64,000 bases of DNA from Hypomyces perniciosus (GCA_008477525.1 SPDT01000002.1:1240001-1304000); one strand, 5' to 3'; shown: positions 22,211 to 35,515, counted from the stretch's first letter. Made by a program: numbers and translations. Notes: generated by a model not told the origin, from the sequence alone.

Positions 22211-24727
22211 CTATTTTCGGGTTTCTCAGCCTGGTTCTCGTTTACCATGATCTTTCGGAGTCGAGACTCGTTCGTTGTCGGAAGCTGATGTTAGTGATGG
22301 TGGCTACCATGGTACCAAACAATTGTAAACCAGCCAATGATAGTAAACCAAGACGGTAAATTGTTACCAAGCCAATGGCAACAAAAAGATGTAGCAAGCA
22401 ACCGTCAGTAAAAAAGCGGTGGGAGAGAAGGCTGCAGCAAACGAATGCAGCCGACATGGTCAGTGTTACATCTCATGTCGGTGCCAAGGTATTCGTCATA
22501 TCCAAAGCATATTCACTCCTCCGGCCTTCAGGTCCTTCTGAGACCCGAAATGTATCGTTCCGAAGAAACCAGCCACCTCTCAGCGTCCGAAATGCATCGT
22601 GCCTCCGATATGTGCTTCGGGTGCTGCTTCACCCCCGTTGCCAAGGTCTTTCGGTGAGGTTGTATCGATCCCATCGGAAGCTGCATATGCTGTTTGCTCG
22701 AAATTTCGGATCGGATTGCATGCGCAAGGCTCGGATGCAAGCAGACGGAGCGAGAAATGAGAAATCGGAGAGGATTACAAGGACACAAAACGTACATATA
22801 GCTGTGTTACACAAACGAAATCCGAAAGCCCGAAAACCGATCAATATCGGGTTCGGGAGACGGTGAGGCATGGTGATGGGAGCAAACATCACACCAGCTT
22901 GGGGCTCCCGATCCGAAATCTATCGTCCGAAAGGCTTCGTTTGACAAACTTAGCCGAAATCTGTCGGGATTTCGCTTCGGAATCGAAATTCTTCGCATTC
23001 ATCGGGCCCGAGAGGCTGACCAGATGGTGCTCTGCGTAACTGTGACGATATGCAGGCTCTGCAGCATACGAGCCTAGGCGCAAGGTCAGAGCCTGGCCAG
23101 ATGGCCATCAAGGATGCGGCCTCTTACTTAGCCTGCAGGTCGGGGAGGGTGATATAACAGCCAGCTTGACTTTGTGTTCCCCCAACAAGGCCCTGATTCT
23201 CGCAAGCCAGTATGTTTGTATCCGATGGGAGTATGAGGGGAGTATGGAAGAAGGCGTACACGATGCTCACCAGCTGCAAGTGTGTGCCTGAAAGCACGTG
23301 CAAGTACATGCCGCATTGCTGGCCCCCAAAAATGTGATCACTCTAGGGGTTTTGAGAAATCCAACAATGTCTCACCCTCTTCTCTCTCTTTTCTCATTTT
23401 TGGAACGCCTCATCGGAACGCGTCTCCTCCGAGTCGAGCAGCAAGTGCACACACACCCGATATCACAGTTGCACAACATCTACTATCTACTAGAGACGTC
23501 AGACGGACGACTAATCCACGCCTCTTCCTCAATCTTCCGAATTCCGCGCTGGATCCTCATGGCCCCTTTTCGAAGGAACTTGGTGTGCATATTCCGTCCG
23601 CGTTAATCTTGACTGGGGCTCGGATCTCACAGGTGTACTCGTAGTACTCCGTACCAATCCCCATCTCCACATCTCGCGACCACTTGGTGGATATCTCAGT
23701 TCAGCCTGGTTTAACGGTAATGTTGAATCAATGCAGTGATCTGCTCCGTGTTGATCCGGGGGCCGAGTGAAGATCGATGAGGCTTGATATGAGAAGAAAC
23801 GAATACCTTGGCTGTCCCGGATCCGATCCGGATGCCATCAGCATTTTCAAGAATAGGTCCTGGGGCTTGGTCTGGCCTCGGTTCAGCTCCATGCCGTTGA
23901 CACGACACGGAAGATCTCCCTCTCCCATGTCCACCGCAAATTGAAGCAATGGGTGGAAACATTAGCACTTCCGCTCCCGCAGTACTCCGAAGATTCCATA
24001 GAGAAATCAATAGTTCGAATGTCTCTTAAGAAAAATCTCCTAGCATGTTCCAGCTTCCAAAGCGCGTATCTCGTAAGGAAGCGCGAAAGCAACTCCATTT
24101 TTCTTGCACGCTACTATCGTAGCTCCAACTCCCATGTGGGCAGAGAAATCCCCCTCCAATAGCAAGAAACCACTAAAACAGGAACTGGTCCACTAGTCCT
24201 GTTTAGCGAAGCGTAGAATGCTTGCCTCTTTTCGATTCTACCTATTGAACTAGTGATCCTTCGTAACTGGGTCAGCTGAATGAACTTGAGGATAGAAAAT
24301 ACGAAGTACGAGAGGGAGGAACAATGCCATGTTTTCTTGGCTTAGGCGAGATTGATCTAATAGTTAAGCATGAAGGAAGCTTACGAGTAGATCGTCAGTT
24401 CTCTGTATTTGGACCTGCGTTCAAACTATCCGGATCTCGGACACTACCGTATGGCTGATTGATGGCGTGAAGATCATTATCATACATGTCAGTTCTCACA
24501 TTCAATTTTTTTTATCGGACCATTGACATCAAAAAACCAAAGTTCGTAGCTAATAATAATAATACGTCGCTCATGATTATAATTGAATACAAGCAGAGCC
24601 GTAACCTCGCGGCTTCCATGCTGTAATAGGAGGAGGTATGTACATCTAAATCTAAGCATCTGAATCTTCGTACCATGAAAGAAAGGGGGAAAAATATGGG
24701 ACTGTAAAAAAAAAAAAAAAAAACCGT
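22211..24727. other. Gene-poor region downstream of the minisatellite
   Basis: Scattered CCGAA or TTCGG pentamers continue to about 22990 without regular spacing. No recognisable gene is present. It holds a 73-nt hairpin (24187-24259), TACGRAGTA-type motifs at 23645 and 24300, and an A17 run before 24722 just beyond the 3' end of the GPCR gene. Confidence 0.5.
24187..24259 (-). repeat. 73-nt tRNA-like hairpin element
   Basis: The ends pair as GGTCCACTAGT and ACTAGTGATCC with two mismatches. Read on the minus strand, the 5' half begins GGATCAC-TA-GTTCAATAGGTAGAAT, which fits a tRNA acceptor and D-arm including GG of the D-loop. No T-arm or B-box (GGTTCRANTCC) follows and the anticodon stem does not pair. 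I therefore call it a structured element, possibly a decayed tRNA or tRNA-derived repeat. Confidence 0.4.
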
Positions 24728-26319
24728 TCAGATCGCTCTCGTCGTCGACCTCTCCGAACCGTTCACCGAAAAGCTAGGCCGCGTTGCTGCTAGATTGGGG
24801 TATCTAATGTCATGCTCCTTGTCGTCTTCCACCTCGACCACCACGCTCGTTACCATGTCCATATGGATTCCCGGGCCTCGCAGAGATTCCTGGCTCGTAC
24901 TCCGCGGTCGTTTCCTCTCAGCCCGGGCTTCGCATTGTCCGGCCAGGCGTTGCCATGACCACCAACCGCCCGCTGTCTTGTCTTCCTGTGTGCGTCGTCC
25001 ACCTCCTTGAATCCATACCATATTTCCGTATTGCCGAGTCTTTGGTGTCTGTAAGAATGCAATCGTCTTGATACCCGTATCCTCCCGATCCACGTCGTAT
25101 TTCGAGGCAAAAATAATAGCATGACGAGTCGTGCCGAAGAGGAAGCAGTCAAGGAAACCGTTGCACGAGATCATCGCTCCAGCAAAGCAAAAGTACGCAT
25201 TGGGGACATCAGCCCCTGCCATGGTGGCAACACGTCCCGTGGCGAGAGGAAGCGTGCACGACACGTAGATGATGGGGTAGAGGAGAAAAGCAGGGTTGTA
25301 ATCCGACTTCATCTCGGCCGCCGAGCCGCAACTAGGACTGGCCGCGCGTTTGCGAGCTTGCTGACGGAGGGAGAACCAGATAGCAGTGTAAAGACCCGAT
25401 GTCGTGCCTAGAGCGACGAAGATCCAAAGGTAGTGAGTCACGAGACGAGTGTTTTCGAGCTCGGAATTAATCCAGCACTAGCCAGCGAGTCAGTATGGTG
25501 TTATCTTGTCAACATGTTCAAGACAACGCAGAGAGAACGACTTACCCAAGGACCAGCTCGAACATAGTAGCCTCCATGAATAGCACCATTCAGTGTAGCA
25601 CCAATGGGTATCAGAGAAGCGGCATAGACGAAGAACCACGCACAAGCAATGGTGATGTAAAACGTCTGTTGCGAGGGCCTGTATGACTTGACCACAGATA
25701 GGTAGGTGTGGATGGCAACCAGCAAGATGAATACGCTCGACGCCAAGTCTCCCGTCGACACGAACAGGCCCTGAGTAAAGCATACACGGGTGCCCACCAT
25801 GACACCATTTCGATTGATCCACGAAGCGTTGAGAGCAAAGGCAGTGGCTTGGTGCAAGTCAGCCAGCAGAAGGTTGTAGATGAGAATGAGAAACTGATTC
25901 GGCGCGGTTCTTAAGGGCTTGATGGACGGACTTGGCTCCCGCTCGTAGCTCTTGTCCGTGACGGATACATCCCTGGATGCGTTCGTATGCTTGGTGAATA
26001 TGCCATCGATGCCCAGGGCAAAGTCGACGGTGTGTTGAGAAGGGGAAGCTGGTCGTTCCCGCCCCTCCCTTTGCTGCTGCTCAGTATCATCATCTGCATG
26101 TCCATCTGAACTCCGTCGCGGGCCGGACTTCTCGCGCCGTTGACGCCGGACGTGGAATTGCCATGCGACGAGCTTGTATGTAAGATACACAAATAGAACG
26201 AGTGAGAAGAAGAACGAGAAAGAGGCGAGAACGGTGATGGCCCAGAGGCCACTGAGATGGGCTGGAGGGAGAGGGGCGAGGGTTTGCCCGTCAAAGTGTA
26301 GCTCTCCATACACCACCAT
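24728..26319 (-). CDS. Seven-transmembrane G-protein-coupled receptor (Git3-like)
   Basis: Two exons, 26319-25546 and 25477-24728, give 507 residues. The 68-nt intron has GTAAGT, a TACTGAC branch and TAG. Seven hydrophobic segments are visible: TM1 (about residues 23-52), a long charged loop of ~85 residues, TM2-TM4 in exon 1 and TM5-TM7 in exon 2. The NLLLADLHQA stretch in TM2 resembles the LLLAD motif of fungal Git3/GPR1 carbon-sensing and cAMP-receptor-like proteins. The cytoplasmic tail is ~110 residues, with KTRQYGNMVW early and a Ser/Arg-rich end. It probably signals through a Galpha to cAMP. The ligand and exact class are not deducible. The unusual feature is the long first intracellular loop in place of a long third loop. 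Confidence 0.8.
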
Positions 26320-29300
26320 GATTTAATACGTGAAGAGACTGCCGCGATGTCGTTGGAAAAGAAGGCCGAAGCGGCAGATACTGTAGTTATAATCCAGGCT
26401 GTCGTATCATTTCGACCGCCGGTGCGTCCCTTTTGTTGTTTGTCCCGAAGCTGGAATGAAGGTTCGGACACCCAGATCAGGAATTCGCAAACGAAATCAG
26501 CGGGCAAACGGAATACCCGCAGCCACAGAGTATTAAACAAGATGGTTCTGTTTGCAACGGGAACAAATGGAATTAGAGAAACGGGAATCCTGCCAAGCCT
26601 TGACTCAATATAGAAGACGCATTTCCTCCTCTTTTACCGGCGTCAAAACCCACGGCGTCGTAAAAGAGCCGGAGGTGTCAAACGGGAGTGCTGCCGGCAT
26701 TGTATAAATGGTCAAGTCAGGGACGAAGCAGAAGAAGAAGAAGCACCACTTTTTTCGAACGTGGTTCTACACCACCATGCCATGTCCAACTACTAGCTTT
26801 ATTATTCCCACCCAGAGCCACTCAGTGGATCTGCAGCTGAACCGTCAAAAGAGCTATTTGAGGAGGAAAGAGGGCAGGCTAAGCCTTGCGAAGCCTAGAG
26901 GGGAGCGTGAGAAGGCTTTAGTCGTAAGGTCTGTGAAGCCAATCTGGACGCGAGGGCGCGAAACGGCCAGGGGTGCTCGGACCTTCTCCCAACCCGTCTT
27001 CTGGGTCCCTGGGAGGAGAAAAAACTATCGGCAGATGGGGTTGATGTGCTAGGCGATCGCTCAACTCAATCTCCCAGTGACACCCTGGGTGGGCCGAGGT
27101 AGCATTTTCATAAAGGGCATCACATCAGACTTACAAGGCACCGGAGCAAAAGCTGAACGACGGCTCGATATCACCAATTCCCAGGTCCCTGGAAGAGGTC
27201 GCATCGGTGGCGCTTTTCTGAGGGTAGCGGATGCCACGGATGTTCTGGGGATGTCATTCTTGTGTGGCTTAAAAACGGCGGATTCTCCATTGAGGCTGAC
27301 CTTGACAAGGAGGTCAGGGTTCATGATTGGCCTCGGTCCTGAGAACCCTGGATTGCCAAAGCCGCCACTTTGCGCTTGTTCGACATTCTGCCTAGTACGA
27401 ACATGATAGCAGTTACGCCGTCATGGTTGGGTTGGTGAAGAAGTTGTTGGGTCAGGAGGAGTATGTATGTGCTATTGAAGAAGCCAAGACCGACCGACCC
27501 AAACCATCGGATTACACATTGTCCATGTGTGATTTCCGTTGCAGATAGATAATTAAATTGCCTTGGCCAACCAACTGCCGAGATGGTAGAATACGAAGAC
27601 ACAGGTGCTCATTCATTCATGTCACATCCTGAAAATCCACGAATCGGTCGATCGTGCATGTTGTAGAAGGCTTGACGCCTCTCTCGGTCTAATCCGCAAT
27701 GGCTTGAGAGAGGTATTTTCGTTGTTGGTGCCTTGCCGATAATGGAATGTCCATGATAAATCCTAATGGTCTCTCTAAATGTGCTCAGCTGACTCGCTGG
27801 TGGTGAGGAAACGGTATCATCATTCTTTTTTGCTCGTGCTATCCCATCGATACGAAGAGAGTAACTCTGTGGCTTGCCAACACGCCATTTCATTACACAG
27901 CCCTGTCTCAAGGTAATTTTCATCAGACAGATAGTATTAATTAATAATTATTCCCGAATCCTATGTGTTTCGTACAACACAATCCTTCTCGGAAACATTC
28001 ATGATACCGGCGCATCGGTCATAAGAGTTGATCGGTGCGATCCGCCCTCCCTCCACTAAACTCTCTGCCCCTTATTGCTATTTTTTTTTTACATAAACGT
28101 CAATCACTAGGGTTCGGCGCATGATGTTACCCAAATGCGGTAGAAGCCCCCGCATTTCGAGGATCCATCCCGAAGCCCCTGTTTTGCGGTTTCAATGGCA
28201 AATGGCATGACAGGCCAGACAGTCAAATGGGTCTCTCTCCCTCCCCCACAACCCTTGACCTCAAAAGACCGCCCGCAAAGTCTGCTCTCTTCTCTGATGG
28301 AGCTAGCATTTCGATGTCAGCATCTAGGTAAGCTTAATAATAACAGTACATAGTAGTAGTACTACTACTGCTTCGAGTATATATCAGCTACTACGGAGTA
28401 AAGGCGCCCTCCCACTCTCCGAATCACCACCGTCGACTATCGCGATGCCAGAACCTAGATAGCAAATTCACCGTGACCGATTTATGCTACATAGCATAGG
28501 TAGAAGGACAGCCTCACCGCGCGCATCTGCAATGGAACCAGCAGCAATCCAGCAATGACTGACTCGCTCCCGCATAGGTACGAGTACATACAGCCAATAT
28601 TAGTGCTCAGCCTAGCTGCTAATGATGTACTCCGTACACAGAATTTAGCCTCCATTGCTTCATAGGCCCCATGCCGCCCGTTGGCGAGCTCGCCGACCCA
28701 ACCTTAGCACAAACTGCTCCAACGCTTACGCGGAATCCCTCCGTCGTCCAGAAAAGGCAATTCTTCTTTTCGAAGATTTGCGTGGGTACGAAATATGGAG
28801 TAGAAATAGAGTAGTAAATCCTCCATCTAATTGTGTACACCCGATATGACGATCAGACAATAATAATGGGCATATCTATCCATGCGAACTTCATGCTTTT
28901 AGATGATTCCAGGTTGACGGGACAGCGCCAAGAGCAATAAATCTCGTCACGTACGAAGTACTATCTACTCGTACAGAATTTCACGGCATAACCGAATCAC
29001 GAACTACTACCAGCATTGTGCATAGGGGTCCCATGTCGGCCAACAACGCCACTTTAGTAGGTAACAACTTTCATGCAGCCAATCAACCTGTCAGCATAAC
29101 GAATAATGGGTTGCATTATTCCTTTGCCTCCGAACAACAATCGACTATGTTACACAAGCTTGTCAGAGAGTCTACCGCCCGCATCACCAGCATCCGCTAC
29201 GCCAGATAGGCTTCGGCTCGGACGAGCATTGGGTCCAAAGTCCGAGCCCGAGCCTGGAGGATGACAATCATACTCATAAGTAATACTAGTAAGTAGTAGT

Positions 29301-32300
29301 ATGTAATAGATACGGGCCTTACCGAACGGGAACGGTCTCGCCTCGTCTTTAGAAACAAGATGCTAGTAGTACCTATGTAAGCAGTAATAATAACCGAAAT
29401 CGAGAACCAACGACTAGTCAACAAGGCCATCATCCCCTGGAAATGATGCGGACAAGATGATTCCTTCCTGCTCGTAATGCTCGTATACCTTAATCATGTG
29501 CTAAATGCTAGCTTTATGCACACTCTATCAACCCACGTTTTAAAACGTCCAAGGCTCCCTTGCTTGCATAACAAGACCAGGGTGGGTGAGCCATGTTCCC
29601 CACAGCTCAAATAATGCTCCCTCGTCTCGTTCAAACGGAAACAAATCGACTTGTGAAACCCATGCTCTTCCGCAGTGCCTGCTCATTAATAATACACGCG
29701 GACTATACGGAGTAGTTGGGCTTTATTTTCAACCAGTCTAAGACGTGGCGTGTGATTAATATTGTCCCAGTATGGACTGGGGTTGAGTGGCGGGAATTCC
29801 AACCCTCGGTGCAAGGGGGCATAATTGACATCCCTTCGCCTATGCAGAAACCAACCAGGGGGGATTTGCATGAATCGCGGGGGAATGCTGTGACAAACTG
29901 ATCTCAATTCCCTGGGAACCGCATTCGACGGTGTGTAAAAATGACAGGAGGCGCATGCTAACTCGGGCGAATTGTCCTCCCGTCTGCCACAATATCAACG
30001 ATACCCTGTAGTAATAACGGTCTTCACTCTGGGAACGCAAAGCTGAACCACTGTTGTTTGTGAAACAAAGCCAAGAGTGATCCACGAAACACAAGACATT
30101 AACGTTATGCGAAACACCATGACATTTGATAGTATAACTAACGGTTTCTGCGTCATGAGAAATAGTACGGCCTTGATAAAAGTAGTCATGAGAGAGACAT
30201 ACGATAATAATAATTGGATACAAACAGGAATGCTGATGCTATTATCTCGGAATGAGTGCATTCCAGGGTAGTATAGCCGATGTACTCACCAATTCTGCTC
30301 ACCGATAGTCTCGCAAGTCATGATAATGATAACCGTGTAAGACTTTGTGCAACTATGCAACAACGTAGATGTCAAGATGGAATACGTTTGCAGACTTACG
30401 CTATGCTCCGCACTGTGATCTCTCAGACCTTGGCGAGGGCCGTGTCTGTCGGGGCATAATGATGCCTTCAACTAGGTCCTCCCAGTCGCCACCTTCGGGT
30501 ATTAGTTAGGCTGAGCAGAGAGCCAAGTCAAGCGACGAGCTTTTCTGGCCAGGCAAGTTGATGGGAAGAAGTCCAATGGGGAGACCGGGCTGGTATGGTA
30601 TGGGCCAGTCAATATATCATGTGAGGGGTTGATGCACAACTCTCCGAGTTGGACTCCCACTGTTGCAGTATGAGAGAACACTTCGAGGGCGACATGTATG
30701 TCCCGCCGTTTGTCGTGGCAAATCGTATACTCTGGACCCTCACCCTCTTCCTCTCTTCTTCCAAATCATCCTCACTATCGCTGTCTCCCTCTGCTGTGCC
30801 CATTCCACATCTCCACTGATATCGTTGTTTTCAGATTGTGCGGTTTAATCCCCACCGTCTTGGATGTTTTCCCTTGCATCTGCGGATTATCTGTCAAATT
30901 CGACTCCACGAACGGTAGCCCGGCTTGGTTGATTTGCCTGATTTGCCACAGACATTCACCTTTGAACCAATATAGAGCTTGAACATGCCCACACATCCTT
31001 CACGACCAGCAACCCTTCAAATTGCCACATGAGGGAAAAGCCGGGCGCCTGTGACGTTATCGGCCAGTCTGTCGCCACATCCTGACCGTAGGACTGGTGG
31101 AGTATTGATTCTGAACCCCAGTGGATGTGGTTTCACCAGCTATTCGGCTACTCAGCACGAAGCCACGTAACCCCTTCAGTTTAGGCAACAGTCCTCTGAG
31201 GATTCTGAGATCCGTATGAGACAGTTGTGACAGTGTGCCACCCCCTCTATTTGTGTGGCCGCAAAATGAACGCATCATCCTGTATGCCACAAACACGAAT
31301 AGACATGGTCTCGAAGTTTCGTCATGGATAGAGAGATGGCGTGAACACTGTATCATCAATGAGCTCGCACACCGCTATGGGCAGGGGATTTGCGGCTATA
31401 GACTGGAACAAGTCCCGGTTCAGCAGGTGACGGGAGAAACAGAGGATGGGGAGACATAATAACGGCGACATATTCCCCGGATTGCTGTGACCGCATTGCA
31501 TTATCAGACAGCTTGTGGAGCATCTTTTCTGGCCAACAGAAAAGAGATTGTTGGCAGTGAGTGGTTGGCTGAGTGGGATGTGATGACAACCCGTCGACCG
31601 TCATGTCTCAGAATCCCTTGCAGGACGAGAGGGTTTCAACGAAAGGAGGGGCGGGAACCAGAGGATATCAACTTACCTAGGCATCCTGCTCGTACGGAGT
31701 ACTCCGTATGGGGTGGCGCTTTGCAGAACTGCCATCACGGGTGGTCCCCAAGTCCACTCAGATTCTCTTGTAGTACTCCGTATTATTCGCAGCAGATATC
31801 GATCCTCATTGCTCTGTTCGGACAAGAGCGAGCGCCCGCACTGTTTGCTTTCTTTTTCTGCCAATTTGCTTGCGAACGGAGCGCCACAGCGGGGATGTTG
31901 CCCTTGCTTCCAATTGCTACCAACGAGATCAGTGATTCGATCCACTGCTCCATTACCGATTCGACATGTTCCTGACGTGGGGTTGGTATCGGTTGTTGTC
32001 TGCGTAGAATTTATTCCGTACATGTAGGGTCCAGGCTCGGGGCGATCCCTCTTCCCTTTTGGGTTGCTGCGGAGCTTTGACGAACAGAGCGCGTGATCTC
32101 TCTTGTGTAACGTCAAGTCGGTTACAAAAGGCGTAGAGGCGAGCGCTATCACCTCATGAACCAGGTGATATCGACAGCGTCACCCACATCATTGAAGTCA
32201 ATTCACGAGGTATATTCGTGAGTCGCTGGCGCAAAACGAATCAGCCGACCTTGCCTATCGTGCCGGTATTTAGAATCAGCCATCCCTTCACTTGGTCAGA

Positions 32301-32305
32301 TCGCC
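26320..32305. other. Long intergenic stretch without credible genes
   Basis: Apart from the presumed leader of the GPCR (26320-~26600), I see only short unconserved frames on both strands. It has T10 at 28081, several TAG/ACT trinucleotide runs (28355-28370, 29280-29310) and TACGRAGTA-type motifs at 28392, 28628, 28952, 29706, 31693, 31700 and 31774. Sequence from ~32160 to 32305 is the promoter side of the kinase-like gene. Confidence 0.5.
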
Positions 32306-33079
32306 ATGTCTCGAAAACGGCATCTAAGAAAATGGCCTCATGCGAGGAAACTCACCTATTCCGGATCCGCCTATAGGGTCAATCCTCATACGGTGGTCAA
32401 GACAGGAGAAAATGTCTTCATGGCCGAGGCGGAAGCGATGAGATTCGTCAAGGAGAACACGACAATCCCAGTTCCCAGGGTTCGCTTCACATATCAAGAC
32501 CGGGAGACGGGGTATAGTGCTGTCGTCATGGATTATATCGAAGGAGAAACACTCGAGGCTGTGTGGGAGGACTACACAGAGGACGACAGAGAGGAGGTGA
32601 TTGTTCAGCTCCGCGAGTATATGCAACAGCTGCGGCAGTGCAAAGGGACCTTCATTGGCAGCATTGACGGCACATGCTGCAATGACGCGTACTTCTGTGG
32701 CAGCCGCGCCGGCTTTGGGCCGTTTCCCGCAGAGCCTGAATTCAACGAGGGCATCTTGGAGGCGATGCGAGATGACTGTCCGGAGACGTATTTGCAGGCT
32801 TCGATGCAGCTATGGCTCAATGGCATGAAGGGCCACGAGTCGGTGCTGACGCACAACGACTTTGAGCCAAGCAACATCCTTGTGGATGGAACAGAGGTCG
32901 TCGGTATACTAGACTGGGAGTCCGCAGGATATTACCCCGAATATTGGGAATACTGCAAGGCAATGCGGCGTCCAACATGGAACGATCCCTGGGTGGTCAG
33001 TCGAGCCATTGATCGCATCCTGACGCCTTATCCCCAAGAGCTGTCGGTGGTGTGGAGCACGAATGATGTCTTTTACTGA
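32306..33079 (+). CDS. Aminoglycoside phosphotransferase (APH)-fold kinase-like protein
   Basis: A single exon encodes 257 residues. The kinase-like core is clear: VVKTGENVFMAEAEAMRFV holds a putative ATP-binding Lys and alpha-C Glu, YSAVVMDYIEGETLE is the hinge, THNDFEPSNILV (His183, Asp185, Asn190) is the catalytic loop, and LDWE (Asp203) is the metal-binding motif. This is PF01636-like. Fungi carry many such paralogues with unknown small-molecule or protein substrates, so antibiotic resistance should not be assumed. The N-terminal region is short and the Gly-rich loop is weak, as usual in this fungal subgroup. The ATG at 32306 is the first in frame and gives a basic start (SRKRHLRKW). Confidence 0.85.
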   Translation: MSRKRHLRKWPHARKLTYSGSAYRVNPHTVVKTGENVFMAEAEAMRFVKENTTIPVPRVRFTYQDRETGYSAVVMDYIEGETLEAVWEDYTEDDREEVIVQLREYMQQLRQCKGTFIGSIDGTCCNDAYFCGSRAGFGPFPAEPEFNEGILEAMRDDCPETYLQASMQLWLNGMKGHESVLTHNDFEPSNILVDGTEVVGILDWESAGYYPEYWEYCKAMRRPTWNDPWVVSRAIDRILTPYPQELSVVWSTNDVFY

Positions 33080-33485
33080 GACGACGAGACGGCAATGATT
33101 GTGATGATGGAGAATTAGATATCGAAAGATCTGCGTGAAATTTATGGTGGTATTTTTGTTGATGGAATGGCGTTTTTGTTTTTGTTCTGTTTGTGGTGGA
33201 TCGAAGCTGGATGACGCATTCTGGAGTAGTGGATAATAATAGTAGTAGTATGACGAAGTTATACGGAGTACGAAGTATATACTACTATGTACTACCTAGG
33301 TACGGAGTACAATGGCTTGCTTTCCTTGGTGGGGCTTAAGCTTGCCGATTGACTCAGCGTCACTTTTCAACTCTTCCATCTCTCCCGAGCGCATTGTGTA
33401 TTTAAGAAAACACAAAGCCATAACGGTCGGTGTTTTACCCTTCATCTACACTTTGGGGTAATTCAGAAAGATTACGGAAAAAAAG
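33080..33485. other. Intergenic region with motif cluster
   Basis: The kinase terminator side is T/G-rich. At 33235-33310 there is an AGTAGTAGTA run and three TACGRAGTA-type motifs (33262, 33269, 33301). The remainder is the promoter of the Vms1 gene. Confidence 0.5.
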
Positions 33486-35515
33486 ATGTCCCAAAAGGCC
33501 GACGAGCTCCTTAGGCGGCCGCTCTACAGTACGTTCAGTCCTCTGTAACCCCACCATTTTATCTATCGCGATGCGCATCATCCAACTCGCGCCTCCATGC
33601 TGAAATCCAGACTCTGCCAGTCTACGACCTCCCGACAGAAGTCCTTGGGAGCTTGACGCTCAAGAAAGACGCCGATACGATCGCCATTAGCGACGAGGAC
33701 ACTGCAGCCTCCACCAAAGAGCGAAGCCTCAGTGCCTCCGACAGCCTCGTCGGCGCTCAAGCCTGCTCTCTCTGCGGACTGACCTTCGCAACGGTGCTGG
33801 ATCAGCGCGGCCATCTCAAGTCCGACTTTCATAACTACAACCTCAAGCAGAAGCTCCGCGGCCAGAAACCCGTCTCGGAAGCCGAGTTCGAGAAGCTGAT
33901 AGAGAACCTGGACGAGTCGCTATCCGGCTCCGACTCGGAGGATACAGAAGATGAGGATGACGAGGGGCGCCAGGAATCTACGCTGACGGCTCTGTTAAAG
34001 AAGCAAGCTAAGCTTGCGGACAAACGGGATGCAACGGTAGATGGCGATCACACAGACGAGGACGAGTCGATCGGACGGAGAAATCGGGGCAAGCCGCCGC
34101 TGGTGTGGTTCAGTTCGTCTGTGCTCCCGGAGAAGACCTACTTTGGGCTATACCGAGCTATCTTCACGGGAGAGGAGCAGCGTCAAACAGACCTCGTCGA
34201 TGTCTTGAGGAAGAAGCAGCTCGAGCCAATATCAATACCCAAGCCTTCCAAGGACGGCACATTGCCCCCCGTTGCATACAAAGGCCCTCATTTCTTTCTC
34301 TGCATGATCGGTGGCGGACATTTTGCTGCCATGGTCGTTTCGCTAGCTCCACGGCCTACCAAATCAGGCACGACCATGAACAGAGAAGCCACCGTCCTAG
34401 CTCATAAGACCTTTCACCGATACACGACCCGACGGAAACAGGGTGGCTCGCAGTCTGCAAACGACAATGCCAAAGGCAATGCGCATTCTGCAGGATCGTC
34501 GCTGCGTCGGTACAACGAGCAGGCCTTGATCAGCGACGTACGCGCGCTGCTTCAGGACTGGAAGGTCCTTTTAGATACTTCAGAGCTATTGTTCATTCGA
34601 GCAACCGGTATGACGAACCGACGGACGTTATTCGGGCCTTACGAAGGGCAGGTCCTGCAACACAATGACGCACGCATACGTCCATTTCCATTCAGTACTA
34701 GGAGGGCTACTCAGAACGAGCTCATGCGATCGTTTATCGAGCTGACTAGGCTTAAGATACGAGAGATAGACCCTGTCAAGGAGTCAAAAGAGTCGGAAAA
34801 GGGCACATCAACACCCATCAAGACTTCGACTCCCAAACCGGTGAAACCCAAGTTGTCTGAAGAGGAAGAAACGGCACTTTTGAACACTTCCCAACTTCAA
34901 GCGTTCATACGGCGATCCAAGCTCCCCGCACTTCTATCCTATTTCACAAAGAACAAACTTAGTGCAGACTTTGAGTTCTACCCCCCTGAGCAGTATCATC
35001 ACGCCCCTCGATCACTTCATTTTGCCGCCGCACAAAACTCTGCACCTCTGGTATTGGGTATTCTGACGAGGGGCGGGGCCGACCCACTGATAAAGAACGG
35101 AGAAGGGAAGACTGCGTTCGAGCTCGCTGGCGACAGATCTACCCGCGATGCTTTCAGAGTTGCACGATCTGAACTAGGTGAAAGCAAATGGGATTGGGAT
35201 GCCGCTAAGGTGCCCCCCGCAATGACTAAGGCGGAAGCCGATCGTCGCGATGAGCGCGAGAAGCAAGAGTCGGATAAGAAGGAGGCAGATAGACGCAAGA
35301 CCGAAGAGGAGAGACTGCGGGCAGAGGGGCCGAAAGCGGCAGACGGTAAGAAGTCCAAGGGGAGTGTGCTAGGCGCAGGCCTTACCAAGACGCCTCAAGA
35401 ACGCAGGGAGGAAGAAGCGCGGGGGTTGACGCCTGAGATGAGGATGAGGCTAGAGCGAGAGAGGAGAGCGCGTGCAGCAGAAGAGAGGATACGAAAGTTA
35501 CAGGGTGGTAGTTAA
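33486..35515 (+). CDS. VMS1: Vms1/ANKZF1 homologue, ribosome-quality-control peptidyl-tRNA release factor
   Basis: Two exons, 33486-33528 and 33621-35515, give 645 residues. The acceptor at TGCCAG (33620), not the earlier CCAG, restores frame and the conserved start RRPLYIYDLPTEVL. A C2H2-type finger lies at Cys63, Cys66, His79 and His85. The VLRF1 domain (~160-365) has GPHFFLCMIGGGHFAAMVV and the diagnostic GGSQ motif, whose Gln corresponds to the catalytic Gln of yeast Vms1. An ankyrin segment follows (LHFAAAQNSAPLVLGILTRGGADPL), then a charged coiled coil and a C-terminal Arg/Glu-rich helix (EMRMRLERERRARAAEERI) that fits the Cdc48/p97-binding VIM. Vms1 cleaves the tRNA 3' end to free stalled nascent chains on 60S subunits and acts at mitochondria under stress. 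All key residues are present. Confidence 0.93.

Noticed and set aside
24187..24259. Functional tRNA gene
   Set aside because: There is no B-box or T-arm and the anticodon stem is unpaired; kept only as a hairpin element.
31487..32152. ORFs of ~160 codons on both strands
   Set aside because: They are mutually overlapping, unconserved in appearance, contain the intergenic TACGRAGTA motifs, and lack splice or family support.
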